Shown here: one piece after another, positions 1-5,419 of the stretch
Layout: every line of letters starts with the position of its first letter
Position numbering within the stretch: position 1 is the stretch's first letter
DNA from: Gammaproteobacteria bacterium
Lineage (GTDB): Bacteria > Pseudomonadota > Gammaproteobacteria > SURF-13
Reading direction: 5' to 3'
DNA length: 10,733 nucleotides
NCBI GenBank assembly: GCA_023487615.1
Contig: JAMDBH010000091.1
Location: forward strand, 1 to 10,733
Position numbers and translations under genes: made by a program
Notes under the pieces: generated by a model
What the model was told of the DNA's origin: nothing
Database searches by the model: none
What the model saw: only the letters and a program-made list of their open reading frames with translations

Positions 1-639
1 CACCACGTCCTGCACGTTGTCCAGCAACTTGAACAGTTCGAGGTCTTCGGCGTTGATCATGCCCTCCGGCACCAGGGTGTTCTTCAGCCATTCTAGCAGG
101 CCCTGCCAGAATGGAGAATGCACCAGGATAACCGGGATACGGCGGGTCTTGCCCGTTTGTATCAGGGTCAGGATCTCGGCCAGTTCGTCCAGCGTGCCGA
201 AGCCCCCCGGCAGGATCACATAGGCCGAGGCGTACTTCACGAACATCACTTTACGCGAAAAGAAGTGCCGGAAATTGAGTGAGATGTCCTGATAGGTGTT
301 GGCCACCTGTTCATGCGGCAAGATGATGTTCAGTCCTATGCTCGGGGACTTACCCGCGTACGCCCCCTTGTTGACCGCCTCCATGATACCCGGCCCGCCG
401 CCGCTCACGATGGCGAAGCCCGCGTCGGAGAGCGCGCGGGCGATATCCTCGGCGAGTTGATAATGCGGGTGACCGGGCTGCGTGCGGGACGAGCCGAAGA
501 TGCTCACCGAAGGCTTGATCTGGGAGAGCTGTTCAAAGCCCTCGGTGAACTCCGCCATGATCTGGAAGATCTTCCAGGACTCGCGGGTGAGCAAGGTGTC
601 GTTGATGGCCCGATGGGCGAATTTGCGTGGTTCACTCAT
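1..639 (-). CDS. LOG/TIGR00730-family Rossmann-fold protein, 3' end outside window
   Basis: Reading the minus strand from the ATG at 639-637 gives 213 uninterrupted codons to the window edge, so the C-terminus is missing. The protein carries the family signature SGGGPGIMEA (residues 79-88) and PGGFGTLDE (144-152); FSRK at 127-130 and E152 match the catalytic Arg and Glu of LOG enzymes. Characterised members are cytosolic phosphoribohydrolases that release free cytokinin-type bases or nucleobases from nucleoside 5'-monophosphates; many are still labelled lysine decarboxylase in databases, which is misleading. An N-terminal extension of about 40 residues before the Rossmann fold (PSVSIFGSSR, 43-52) is common in the TIGR00730 bacterial branch. 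A GGAG lies about 7 bases upstream of the ATG and supports the start. The gene follows tRNA-Ser in the same direction after 112 bases of repeat-rich DNA. The family call is firm; the real substrate is unknown. Confidence 0.93.
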   Translation of the reverse strand, partial: MSEPRKFAHRAINDTLLTRESWKIFQIMAEFTEGFEQLSQIKPSVSIFGSSRTQPGHPHYQLAEDIARALSDAGFAIVSGGGPGIMEAVNKGAYAGKSPSIGLNIILPHEQVANTYQDISLNFRHFFSRKVMFVKYASAYVILPGGFGTLDELAEILTLIQTGKTRRIPVILVHSPFWQGLLEWLKNTLVPEGMINAEDLELFKLLDNVQDVV

Positions 640-649
640 GTTGGCTCCA

Positions 650-689
650 GGGGCTAGGGGCTAGGGGGCTAGGGGTTAGGGGTGAGGGG
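650..689 (+). repeat. Six-fold G-tract repeat, G-quadruplex-capable
   Basis: Six runs of four or five G (650-653, 657-660, 664-668, 672-675, 679-682, 686-689) are separated by exactly three bases each (CTA, CTA, CTA, TTA, TGA). This is a heptamer tandem array of the form GGGGCTA decaying towards GGGGTGA. Such spacing is ideal for an intramolecular G-quadruplex on the plus strand, which is the template strand for the LOG gene just downstream. The block ends about 11 bases before that gene's start codon, so it lies in its leader. A role in expression is inference. Confidence 0.8.
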
Positions 690-732
690 AAACAGCCTTA
701 TTACGCCTCACTCCTTACGCCTTACGCCTCAC
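678..732. repeat. Opposed GTGAGG-type repeats forming an inverted repeat
   Basis: AGGGGTGAGG (678-687) and CCTCACTCCT (706-715) are inverted copies with one mismatch, which would be a G-U wobble in RNA, around an 18-base loop. The right side also holds two direct copies of TTACGCCTCAC (701-711 and 722-732). Together with the adjoining G-tracts this looks like a small dispersed low-complexity element placed between tRNA-Ser and the LOG gene. It could fold in the transcript coming from the tRNA side, but it lacks the U-run of a standard terminator. Confidence 0.6.
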
Positions 733-751
733 ACTTCAGCCACGGTATTTA

Positions 752-839
752 TGGCGGAGAGGGAGGGATTCGAACCCCCGGTGGGTTGCCCCACAACGGT
801 TTTCAAGACCGCCGCTTTCGACCGCTCAGCCACCTCTCC
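752..839 (-). tRNA. tRNA-Ser(UGA), CCA encoded
   Basis: The minus strand from 839 to 752 folds as a class II tRNA of 88 nucleotides including the encoded CCA (752-754). The acceptor arms GGAGAGG (839-833) and CCTCTCC (762-756) pair perfectly, with G as discriminator base. The anticodon loop CTTGAAA (807-801) puts UGA at 805-803, which reads UCA and related serine codons. The long variable arm has a GTGGG/CCCAC stem with a GCAA loop, and the T-arm contains GGTTCGAAT; a long variable arm with UGA identifies serine. It corresponds to E. coli serT, which also neighbours yccA. It is transcribed away from the BI-1 gene and towards the LOG gene. Confidence 0.97.
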
Positions 840-887
840 ACAGTATCACTAGAACGTGGTGTCATCTATCCCTCGGAAGGGCGCAGA

Positions 888-932
888 ATAACCGAAAATA
901 CCTGCTCTTGCTATTCGCGCCGGTTCGGTTAT
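888..932. promoter_or_regulatory. Perfect 9-bp dyad, possible operator
   Basis: ATAACCGAA (888-896) and TTCGGTTAT (924-932) form a perfect 9-base inverted repeat with 27 bases between the arms. The right arm overlaps a possible -10 box for the BI-1 gene. The arms lie about three to four helical turns apart, so two regulator half-complexes could bind on one face; a hairpin is less likely with such a loop. This is the most symmetric element in the 153 bases between the divergent tRNA and BI-1 genes. The binding protein is unknown. Confidence 0.4.
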
Positions 933-935
933 GCT
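908..935 (+). promoter_or_regulatory. Possible sigma-70 promoter for the BI-1 gene
   Basis: TTGCTA (908-913) and TATGCT (930-935) are separated by 16 bases and resemble -35 and -10 boxes. Transcription would start near 942 and leave a leader of about 50 bases before the ATG at 993. The boxes are imperfect, so this is a candidate only. Confidence 0.35.
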
Positions 936-992
936 ATGAACTTAACCGTGTTCCAAAAGTCTTACACACACGTAACAATTCAGGAGCTTAGC

Positions 993-1661
993 ATGAATTT
1001 TTCCCAACCGATAATCGCTCGCACGAGCACTGCGTTACCCATCACTAACAAGCTGATCCGTAACACCTACATGCTGCTTGCCATGACGCTGCTGTTCAGC
1101 GCGTTCACGGCCGGCATTTCCATGACGTTTAATCTGCCCCATCCTGGGTTGTTGATCACCTTGGTGGGTTATTTTGGCTTGCTATATTTGACCCACAAAC
1201 TGCAAAACAGCGTCTGGGGGCTGGCCGCGGTGTTCGCCTTGACCGGTTTTATGGGGCTGACCCTGGGGCCGATCATCAGCCACTATCTGAATATGCCCAA
1301 TGGCGGCCAGGTGGTGATGATGGCGCTGGGCGGGACCGGCGCGATCTTTGTGGGATTGTCAGCCTATGCGCTCACCACCCGCAAGGATTTCAGCTTTATG
1401 GGCGGGTTTTTGATGGCCGGTATACTGGTCGCCTTTCTGGCCGGGCTCGGCGCTATCTTCTTCAGCCTGCCGGGGCTGGCGCTCGGCGTCTCGGCGATGT
1501 TCGTGTTGCTGATGTGCGGTCTCATCCTCTACGAAACCAGTCAGATCATCAACGGCGGCGAGACCAATTATATCCTGGCCACCGTCACCTTGTATGTGAC
1601 TATCTATAACCTGTTCGCCAGCCTGCTGCACCTGCTGGGGGCTTTTAATAGCGACGAATAG
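993..1661 (+). CDS. yccA: YccA-type BAX inhibitor-1 family membrane protein
   Basis: The protein of 222 residues has about seven hydrophobic segments (roughly 25-46, 52-68, 74-95, 106-127, 134-156, 162-181, 196-217) and a short soluble N-terminus. The C-terminal part with ILYETSQIINGGETNYI (178-194) and LYVTIYNLFASLL (200-212) is the hallmark of the bacterial BI-1/UPF0005 family, and length and wording fit E. coli YccA, an inner-membrane protein that interacts with the FtsH protease and can protect SecY from degradation. The start at 993 is chosen because GGAG lies 6-7 bases upstream; the open frame extends back to 627, but that part runs antisense through tRNA-Ser and cannot be coding. E181 replaces the first Asp of the pH-sensing pair known from Bacillus YetJ and T203 replaces the second. 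A strong terminator follows, so the gene is probably monocistronic. The exact role here is inferred from homology. Confidence 0.92.
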   Translation: MNFSQPIIARTSTALPITNKLIRNTYMLLAMTLLFSAFTAGISMTFNLPHPGLLITLVGYFGLLYLTHKLQNSVWGLAAVFALTGFMGLTLGPIISHYLNMPNGGQVVMMALGGTGAIFVGLSAYALTTRKDFSFMGGFLMAGILVAFLAGLGAIFFSLPGLALGVSAMFVLLMCGLILYETSQIINGGETNYILATVTLYVTIYNLFASLLHLLGAFNSDE

Positions 1662-1681
1662 CGGGCAGCATTGACCCCCTG

Positions 1682-1708
1682 AAAACCCCGGCCCGTCCGG
1701 GGTTTTTT
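1682..1708 (+). terminator. Rho-independent terminator after the BI-1 gene
   Basis: AAAACCCCGG (1682-1691) and CCGGGGTTTT (1697-1706) form a perfect 10-bp stem with a five-base CCCGT loop, followed by a run of six T (1703-1708). It lies 20 bases after the stop codon and separates the BI-1 gene from the two-component genes. Confidence 0.93.
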
Positions 1709-1736
1709 ATGTCCGAATCCCAAGCGAGTGATGCTT

Positions 1737-1764
1737 TTGTGATAATCCAAGGCTATCGTATAGC
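1737..1764 (+). promoter_or_regulatory. Likely promoter of the two-component operon
   Basis: TTGTGA (1737-1742) and TATAGC (1759-1764) are spaced 16 bases apart, just after the terminator and 24 bases before the GTG start. The -10 region is embedded in a short perfect palindrome, GCTAT-CGT-ATAGC (1752-1764), which could be an operator for self-regulation. This is a position and similarity argument only. Confidence 0.45.
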
Positions 1765-1787
1765 TAAATAGTCAAAGGATAGACACG

Positions 1788-2543
1788 GTGCACAGAGTAC
1801 TTGTTATTGAAGACGACCGGGATATCGCACATCTCCTGCACCTCCATTTGCGCGATCAGGGTTGCGAGGTCGAGATCCTGCATGACGGGCTGGCGGGTCT
1901 CCAACAGGCACGCGCACGGCCGTACGATTTAATCATTCTGGATCTCATGATCCCCGGTCTGGACGGGCTGGAGGTGTGCCGGCGGCTGCGCGCCAAGCCG
2001 CCGTATACACCGATCCTGATGCTGACCGCCAAGTCCACCGAGTTGGACAGGGTGCTCGGCCTGGAGATCGGCGCGGACGATTACCTTACCAAACCATTCA
2101 GTATCCGCGAGTTGCTGGCGCGGGTTAAGGCGCTGTTCCGGCGGCTCGACGCCATGAGCGGGCAGACTGCGACGGAAGCATCCAAGACCATCTCGGCCGG
2201 CGAACTTTTTATTGACGTAGACAAGCGCAAGGTGATGGTACAGGGGCAGCCCGTTGAACTTACCGCCAAGGAGTTCGCCCTGCTGCTGCAATTCGCCCAG
2301 CATCCGGGCAAGGTGTATACCCGTTCGCAACTGCTGGATCTGGTCTGGCACTACGGGCACGACGGGTATGAGCATACCGTCAATTCCCACATCAACCGGC
2401 TGCGCGCCAAGATCGAGGCCGATCCTTCTCAGCCGCACTATATTCACACTGTGTGGGGAGTGGGTTATAAATTCTCCGATACCCATGAACTTAAAACGCC
2501 GCGCGCCTCCATAACCGAACAGGACGGCGGCGAGCCTTCCTGA
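1788..2543 (+). CDS. OmpR/PhoB-family response regulator
   Basis: This is a 251-residue cytosolic DNA-binding regulator. The receiver domain (about 3-118) shows all catalytic residues: acidic pocket E8-D9-D10, phosphoacceptor D52 in ILDLMIPGLDG, T80 in MLTAK, and K102 in the TKPF motif. A linker (about 119-140) leads to a winged-helix trans_reg_C domain (about 141-236) with ELTAKEFALL, the recognition-helix region around HTVNSHINRLRAKIE, and the wing signature VWGVGYKF. Phosphorylation by the kinase encoded next door should promote dimerisation and promoter binding. The start is GTG at 1788, preceded by AAAGGA about 8 bases upstream; no ATG near the N-terminus fits better. The stop TGA shares its A with the ATG of the kinase gene (TGATG), implying translational coupling. 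The subfamily (PhoB, BaeR, CpxR and so on) cannot be settled from sequence alone, so no symbol is given. Confidence 0.95.
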   Translation: MHRVLVIEDDRDIAHLLHLHLRDQGCEVEILHDGLAGLQQARARPYDLIILDLMIPGLDGLEVCRRLRAKPPYTPILMLTAKSTELDRVLGLEIGADDYLTKPFSIRELLARVKALFRRLDAMSGQTATEASKTISAGELFIDVDKRKVMVQGQPVELTAKEFALLLQFAQHPGKVYTRSQLLDLVWHYGHDGYEHTVNSHINRLRAKIEADPSQPHYIHTVWGVGYKFSDTHELKTPRASITEQDGGEPS

Positions 2544-4072
2544 TGTTCAGGACCCTCTCTGCAAAGCTTGCCGCGGTATTGCTGGGTCTGCTGTTGCTGC
2601 TCGGTGTTTTGTATACCTGGTTGAATCTGGAGAGCTCGCGGCTCCATCTTCAAGAGGTCAATCAAGAACTCAATTGGACGCTCGCCGAGCACATCGTCGC
2701 CGAGAAGATCCTCATGGAAGGCCAGCAGGTCAACCGGCAGGTCCTGGAGGATCTCTTCAAGATGCTGATGGTCATCAATCCCAATATCGAGATCTATCTG
2801 CTCGACCCGCAAGGAAAAATATTAGCCTGCTCCACGCCGCCGGAAAATCTGAAGCGCAAGTCTGTCAGCCTGGAACCGATAAAGAAATTCTTGCAGCGTA
2901 GCCAACGCCCGCCCATCCTCGGCGATGATCCGCGTGACGCCGTGCGCCGTAAGGTATTCTCCGCGGCCGTGATACCGGTCAGGGCCGGCAGTAATAAAAT
3001 TTTGCCGAGTCACCAGCCTATCGAAAACCCCGCAATGGCGGGTTATCTCTACGTGGTGTTGGGCGGAGAGCAATACGAGTCCGCCGCCGCGATGCTGGAG
3101 GGCAGCTATATTCTGCGCCAGAGTCTGTGGGTGACGGCGGTGAGCCTGTTGATTGCATTGCTCGCGGGTGTGGTGTTGTTTCGCTGGTTGACCCGCAGGC
3201 TCACCACCCTCAGCGAGGCGATGAAAGCCTTCAAACGCAGCGACTTTTCCGAGCAGGTGGACTATCCGCTCACCGCTGCGGAGACCGCGCCGATCCGTGA
3301 TGAAATTGATCGCCTGAGCGTCACCTTCAAGGAGATGGCCGAGCGCATCCGGCAACAGGTGCACGGCCTCCAGCAGACCGACGCCCTGCGTCGCGAGCTG
3401 GTCGCTAACGTGTCACATGATCTGCGCACCCCGCTCACCTCATTGCAAGGTTACTTGGAAACGCTGTTGTTGAAAGAGGGCCAACTGAGCGCACAGGAAC
3501 AACGCAACTATTTGGAGACTGCCACGCGGCAAAGCGAGCGCCTCGGTAAATTGGTGGGCGAATTATTCGAGCTTGCCAAGCTCGACGCTCAAGTCACCGC
3601 GCTCAATGTGGAGCCGTTCGCGCTCGCCGAACTGGTGCAGGATGTGGCGCAGCGGTTTCAACTGGCCGCGCAGCAGAAGGGCGTGACGTTGCGGGTAGAA
3701 CACCCGCCGCAACTGCCGTTCGTGCACGCCGACATCGGCCTCATTGAGGGGGTGCTGGCCAACCTCATCGAAAACGCGCTGTGCTATACCCCCGCAGGCG
3801 GCCGCATCGCCCTTTCCCTCACGCCGGGCGTCAATACGGTCAAGTTTGCCATCGCCGACACCGGTTGCGGCATTCCCCCGGAAGACCTGCCGCACATTTT
3901 TGAGCGTTTCTACCGGGTGGAAAAGACCCGTCAGGAACACAACGGCGGCGCGGGACTGGGTCTGGCCATCGCCAAACGCATCCTCGATTTACATGGAAGT
4001 ACTATCGCTGTACGGAGTGTCATCAATCACGGCACCGTATTTAGTTTTGAACTGGGGATTTATCGCCCTTAG
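2543..4072 (+). CDS. Membrane sensor histidine kinase (HAMP, HisKA, HATPase)
   Basis: The 509-residue protein has a first membrane helix at about 8-28, a periplasmic sensor region of some 165 residues (28-193) that I do not recognise, a second helix at 194-214, a HAMP linker (about 215-270) and a dimerisation domain whose H-box is ANVSHDLRTPL with the phosphorylated H292. The ATPase domain shows the N-box NLIENALCYTP (407-417), the G1 box DTGCGIP (439-445), the F-box region IFERFYR and the G2 box GGAGLGLAIAKRI (468-480). All catalytic parts are intact, so it should autophosphorylate and pass phosphate to the regulator it overlaps. The architecture is the classic EnvZ/BaeS type, not that of PilS, the kinase usually linked to type IV pili. 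Signal and target genes are unknown. The minor-pilin operon starts 219 bases downstream in the same direction, but that gap holds its own regulatory sites. Confidence 0.95.
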   Translation: MFRTLSAKLAAVLLGLLLLLGVLYTWLNLESSRLHLQEVNQELNWTLAEHIVAEKILMEGQQVNRQVLEDLFKMLMVINPNIEIYLLDPQGKILACSTPPENLKRKSVSLEPIKKFLQRSQRPPILGDDPRDAVRRKVFSAAVIPVRAGSNKILPSHQPIENPAMAGYLYVVLGGEQYESAAAMLEGSYILRQSLWVTAVSLLIALLAGVVLFRWLTRRLTTLSEAMKAFKRSDFSEQVDYPLTAAETAPIRDEIDRLSVTFKEMAERIRQQVHGLQQTDALRRELVANVSHDLRTPLTSLQGYLETLLLKEGQLSAQEQRNYLETATRQSERLGKLVGELFELAKLDAQVTALNVEPFALAELVQDVAQRFQLAAQQKGVTLRVEHPPQLPFVHADIGLIEGVLANLIENALCYTPAGGRIALSLTPGVNTVKFAIADTGCGIPPEDLPHIFERFYRVEKTRQEHNGGAGLGLAIAKRILDLHGSTIAVRSVINHGTVFSFELGIYRP

Positions 4073-4074
4073 GA

Positions 4075-4102
4075 GTTGCTGAGTAAGGTATTTTTCGGCA
4101 AC
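4075..4102 (+). other. Hairpin just after the kinase stop codon
   Basis: GTTGCTGA (4075-4082) can pair with TCGGCAAC (4095-4102), eight pairs with one U-G wobble, around a 12-base loop ending in five T. It begins two bases after the kinase stop. There is no U-run after the stem, so it is at best a weak or Rho-assisted stop or a 3'-end stabiliser. A second small stem, GGCGG-CTCT-CCGCC, lies at 4130-4143. Confidence 0.35.
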
Positions 4103-4169
4103 CTGCTAGTTCTGTCACCCTCGTTTTCCGGCGGCTCTCCGCCAATTTCCGCAATCTCGGCCGCAGCCA

Positions 4170-4182
4170 ACCGTTCGTTCCC
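4170..4182 (+). promoter_or_regulatory. AlgR-like binding box 1
   Basis: ACCGTTCGTT (4170-4179) matches the AlgR core ACCGTTCGTC from P. aeruginosa at 9 of 10 positions, and the C at 4182 fits the extended consensus. It lies about 120 bases before the fimT start codon. In P. aeruginosa AlgR activates the homologous fimU-pilVWXY1Y2E operon, so position and motif agree. Regulation here is inference; no AlgR-type (LytTR) gene is in the window. Confidence 0.55.
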
Positions 4183-4204
4183 TACCGTCTATCGGGAAAA
4201 GGCT

Positions 4205-4217
4205 GCCGTTCGTCGTC
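4205..4217 (+). promoter_or_regulatory. AlgR-like binding box 2
   Basis: GCCGTTCGTC (4205-4214) also matches the AlgR core at 9 of 10 positions and has the C of the extended consensus at 4217. It repeats box 1 in the same orientation at a distance of exactly 35 bases. The two boxes fall inside the loop and flank of an inverted repeat CCCTACC (4180-4186) / GGTAGGG (4222-4228). A weak -10-like TAAAGT occurs at 4235-4240, which would place this box close to the -35 position of an activator-dependent promoter. Confidence 0.55.
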
Positions 4218-4291
4218 CGGAGGTAGGGTAGAGCTAAAGTTTTGGATAGAGTGGACGCTAAGCAGTCTAGTAGAAGTGAGGAGTGAGCAAC

Positions 4292-4894
4292 ATGCCTGTT
4301 CAGATCAATGGCTTACCGATAACGGTCCTGAAAGATCCTAAGGAAGGGTCACAGGTGCACGTCGGGCGCGACATACCTTTCCCGCTCGCCCGACAGGCTA
4401 TATATCGGCTCATGAAAAAAAATCATGGCTTTACCTTGGTTGAGTTGATGATCACCCTTGCCGTGGTTGCGATTTTGGCGACGGTCGCCGTGCCGAGCTT
4501 CATGGCATTTATTCAGAACAACCGTATTACCGCTCAAACGAATGATTTAGTGACCGCGCTGAATATCGCGCGCAGTGAAGCCATTCACCGAAACAGCGCG
4601 ACGACGGTATGCAGTAGTAGTGATGGTGCTACATGCGTAGGCAGTTGGGATAGTGGTTGGTTAGTCAGGGTTGGCACCACGGGGACGGTACTAAGCGTAC
4701 ACGAGGCCCTCTCGGGCGGCAGCACCCTGGCAGCGCCTGCTACAGTACAGTTCCAGCCGAATGCTTTCCTGGCGGGAGGTGGCGCTGTCGTGATGAAACT
4801 GCGTCCGCCGGGTTGCGCCACTACGGGTGTGCAAGGGCGCGACATCACTATCAACCTGTCAGGGCGCGTTAGTGTAGCCGCTGTGACTTGCTGA
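4292..4894 (+). CDS. fimT: FimT/GspH-family minor type IV pilin
   Basis: This is a pilin-like protein with the class III signal GFTLVELMITLAVVAILA, cut by the prepilin peptidase between G and F; the hydrophobic helix then anchors it in the inner membrane before assembly. The region around FIQNNRITAQTNDLVTALNIARSEAIHRN is the typical GspH/FimT stretch. Two cysteine pairs (VCSSSDGATC and the C-terminal GCATT...VTC) suggest disulfides of the globular domain. It opens the minor-pilin operon and should join PilV, PilW, PilX and PilY1 in the assembly-priming complex. The start is uncertain. ATG 4292 has an AGGAG 8 bases upstream but gives a 46-residue leader before the cleavage site; ATG 4412 gives a normal six-residue leader, MKKNHG, and 160 residues in all, but has no visible ribosome site. 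The equivalent gene in Pseudomonas is called fimU. Confidence 0.9.
   Translation: MPVQINGLPITVLKDPKEGSQVHVGRDIPFPLARQAIYRLMKKNHGFTLVELMITLAVVAILATVAVPSFMAFIQNNRITAQTNDLVTALNIARSEAIHRNSATTVCSSSDGATCVGSWDSGWLVRVGTTGTVLSVHEALSGGSTLAAPATVQFQPNAFLAGGGAVVMKLRPPGCATTGVQGRDITINLSGRVSVAAVTC
4361..4394 (+). other. Hairpin ahead of the alternative fimT start
   Basis: GTCGGGCG (4361-4368) and CGCCCGAC (4387-4394) form a perfect 8-bp GC-rich stem with an 18-base loop, ending 17 bases before the alternative fimT start at 4412. If translation begins at 4412 this would be a leader hairpin close to the ribosome landing area; if translation begins at 4292 it is simply coding sequence. No T-run follows, so it is not a terminator. 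Confidence 0.4.
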
Positions 4895-4906
4895 TAATCA
4901 AAGCCT

Positions 4907-5419
4907 ATGAATACATTCCACACCCGCTCTCGAATTATGTCATGCCGAGCCGCAATGCAGGGATTCTCGCTGCTGGAGGTACTGGTGGCGCTGCTGGTAC
5001 TCTCCGTCGGCCTGCTGGGGCTCGCCGGCCTGTCGGCCAAAGGCATGAACAGCAATCAAAGCGCCTACTACCTCAGCCAGGCCATGGCGCAGGCCTACGA
5101 TATGGCCGACCGGATGCGCGCCAACCGGGCGGGTGTTGTGGCCGGTAACTATGACAGCATATCGGGGACAGGATCTGATCCTGGATGTATCAGTACTGGA
5201 TGTGCTACTGCTTCACAAATAGCCCAATACGATGCCAATCGTTGGAACACGGCCAACGCAAATTTACTACCCGCTGGTCAAGGCAAGGTGACTATCCAAG
5301 CCGGCAATATCCGCATCATTACCGTGATGTGGGATGAAGATCGCACGGGTGCTACCGGTACCGCGTGCGGTGGCGGGTCTGCGGACCTTACCTGTTTTAG
5401 CACGAGCTTCGTGCCATGA
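4907..5419 (+). CDS. pilV: Type IV pilus minor pilin PilV
   Basis: The 170-residue protein carries the prepilin signal QGFSLLEVLVALLVLSVGLL starting near residue 18, with a basic leader of about 19 residues and E at position +5 of the mature protein. The mature N-terminus with GLAGLSAKGM, followed by the helix SAYYLSQAMAQAYDMADRMRANRAG, is typical of PilV; the middle WNTANANLLPAGQGKVTI and the late IITVMWDEDR also fit. Cysteine pairs occur near the middle and near the C-terminus. It is a low-abundance pilin of the priming complex. It begins 12 bases after the fimT stop and its own stop overlaps pilW by four bases (ATGA). The ribosome site before 4907 is weak; internal Met 11 and Met 17 are possible starts that keep the cleavage site. 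Confidence 0.92.
   Translation: MNTFHTRSRIMSCRAAMQGFSLLEVLVALLVLSVGLLGLAGLSAKGMNSNQSAYYLSQAMAQAYDMADRMRANRAGVVAGNYDSISGTGSDPGCISTGCATASQIAQYDANRWNTANANLLPAGQGKVTIQAGNIRIITVMWDEDRTGATGTACGGGSADLTCFSTSFVP

Noticed and set aside
313..657. Plus-strand open frame of 114 codons
   Set aside because: It lies opposite the LOG-family gene, whose motifs are unmistakable; the plus-strand product has no recognisable features.
650..732. CRISPR array or mobile element
   Set aside because: Units of seven bases with three-base spacers are far too short for CRISPR, and no terminal repeats or transposase are present.
627..992. Upstream extension of the BI-1 reading frame (122 extra codons)
   Set aside because: It runs antisense through tRNA-Ser and the G-tract repeat and shows no protein-like character; the ATG at 993 has a proper ribosome site and a family-consistent N-terminus.
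1929..2486. Minus-strand open frame of 185 codons opposite the response regulator
   Set aside because: A shadow caused by codon bias of the real gene on the plus strand, which has all catalytic residues.
4180..4228. Inverted repeat CCCTACC/GGTAGGG read as a terminator of the kinase gene
   Set aside because: The loop is 35 bases and no T-run follows; it is more likely part of the promoter region.
4073..4291. Sigma-54 promoter for the pilus operon
   Set aside because: I looked for a GG-N10-GC element with TGGCAC/TTGC wording and found none; the region has AlgR-like boxes instead.
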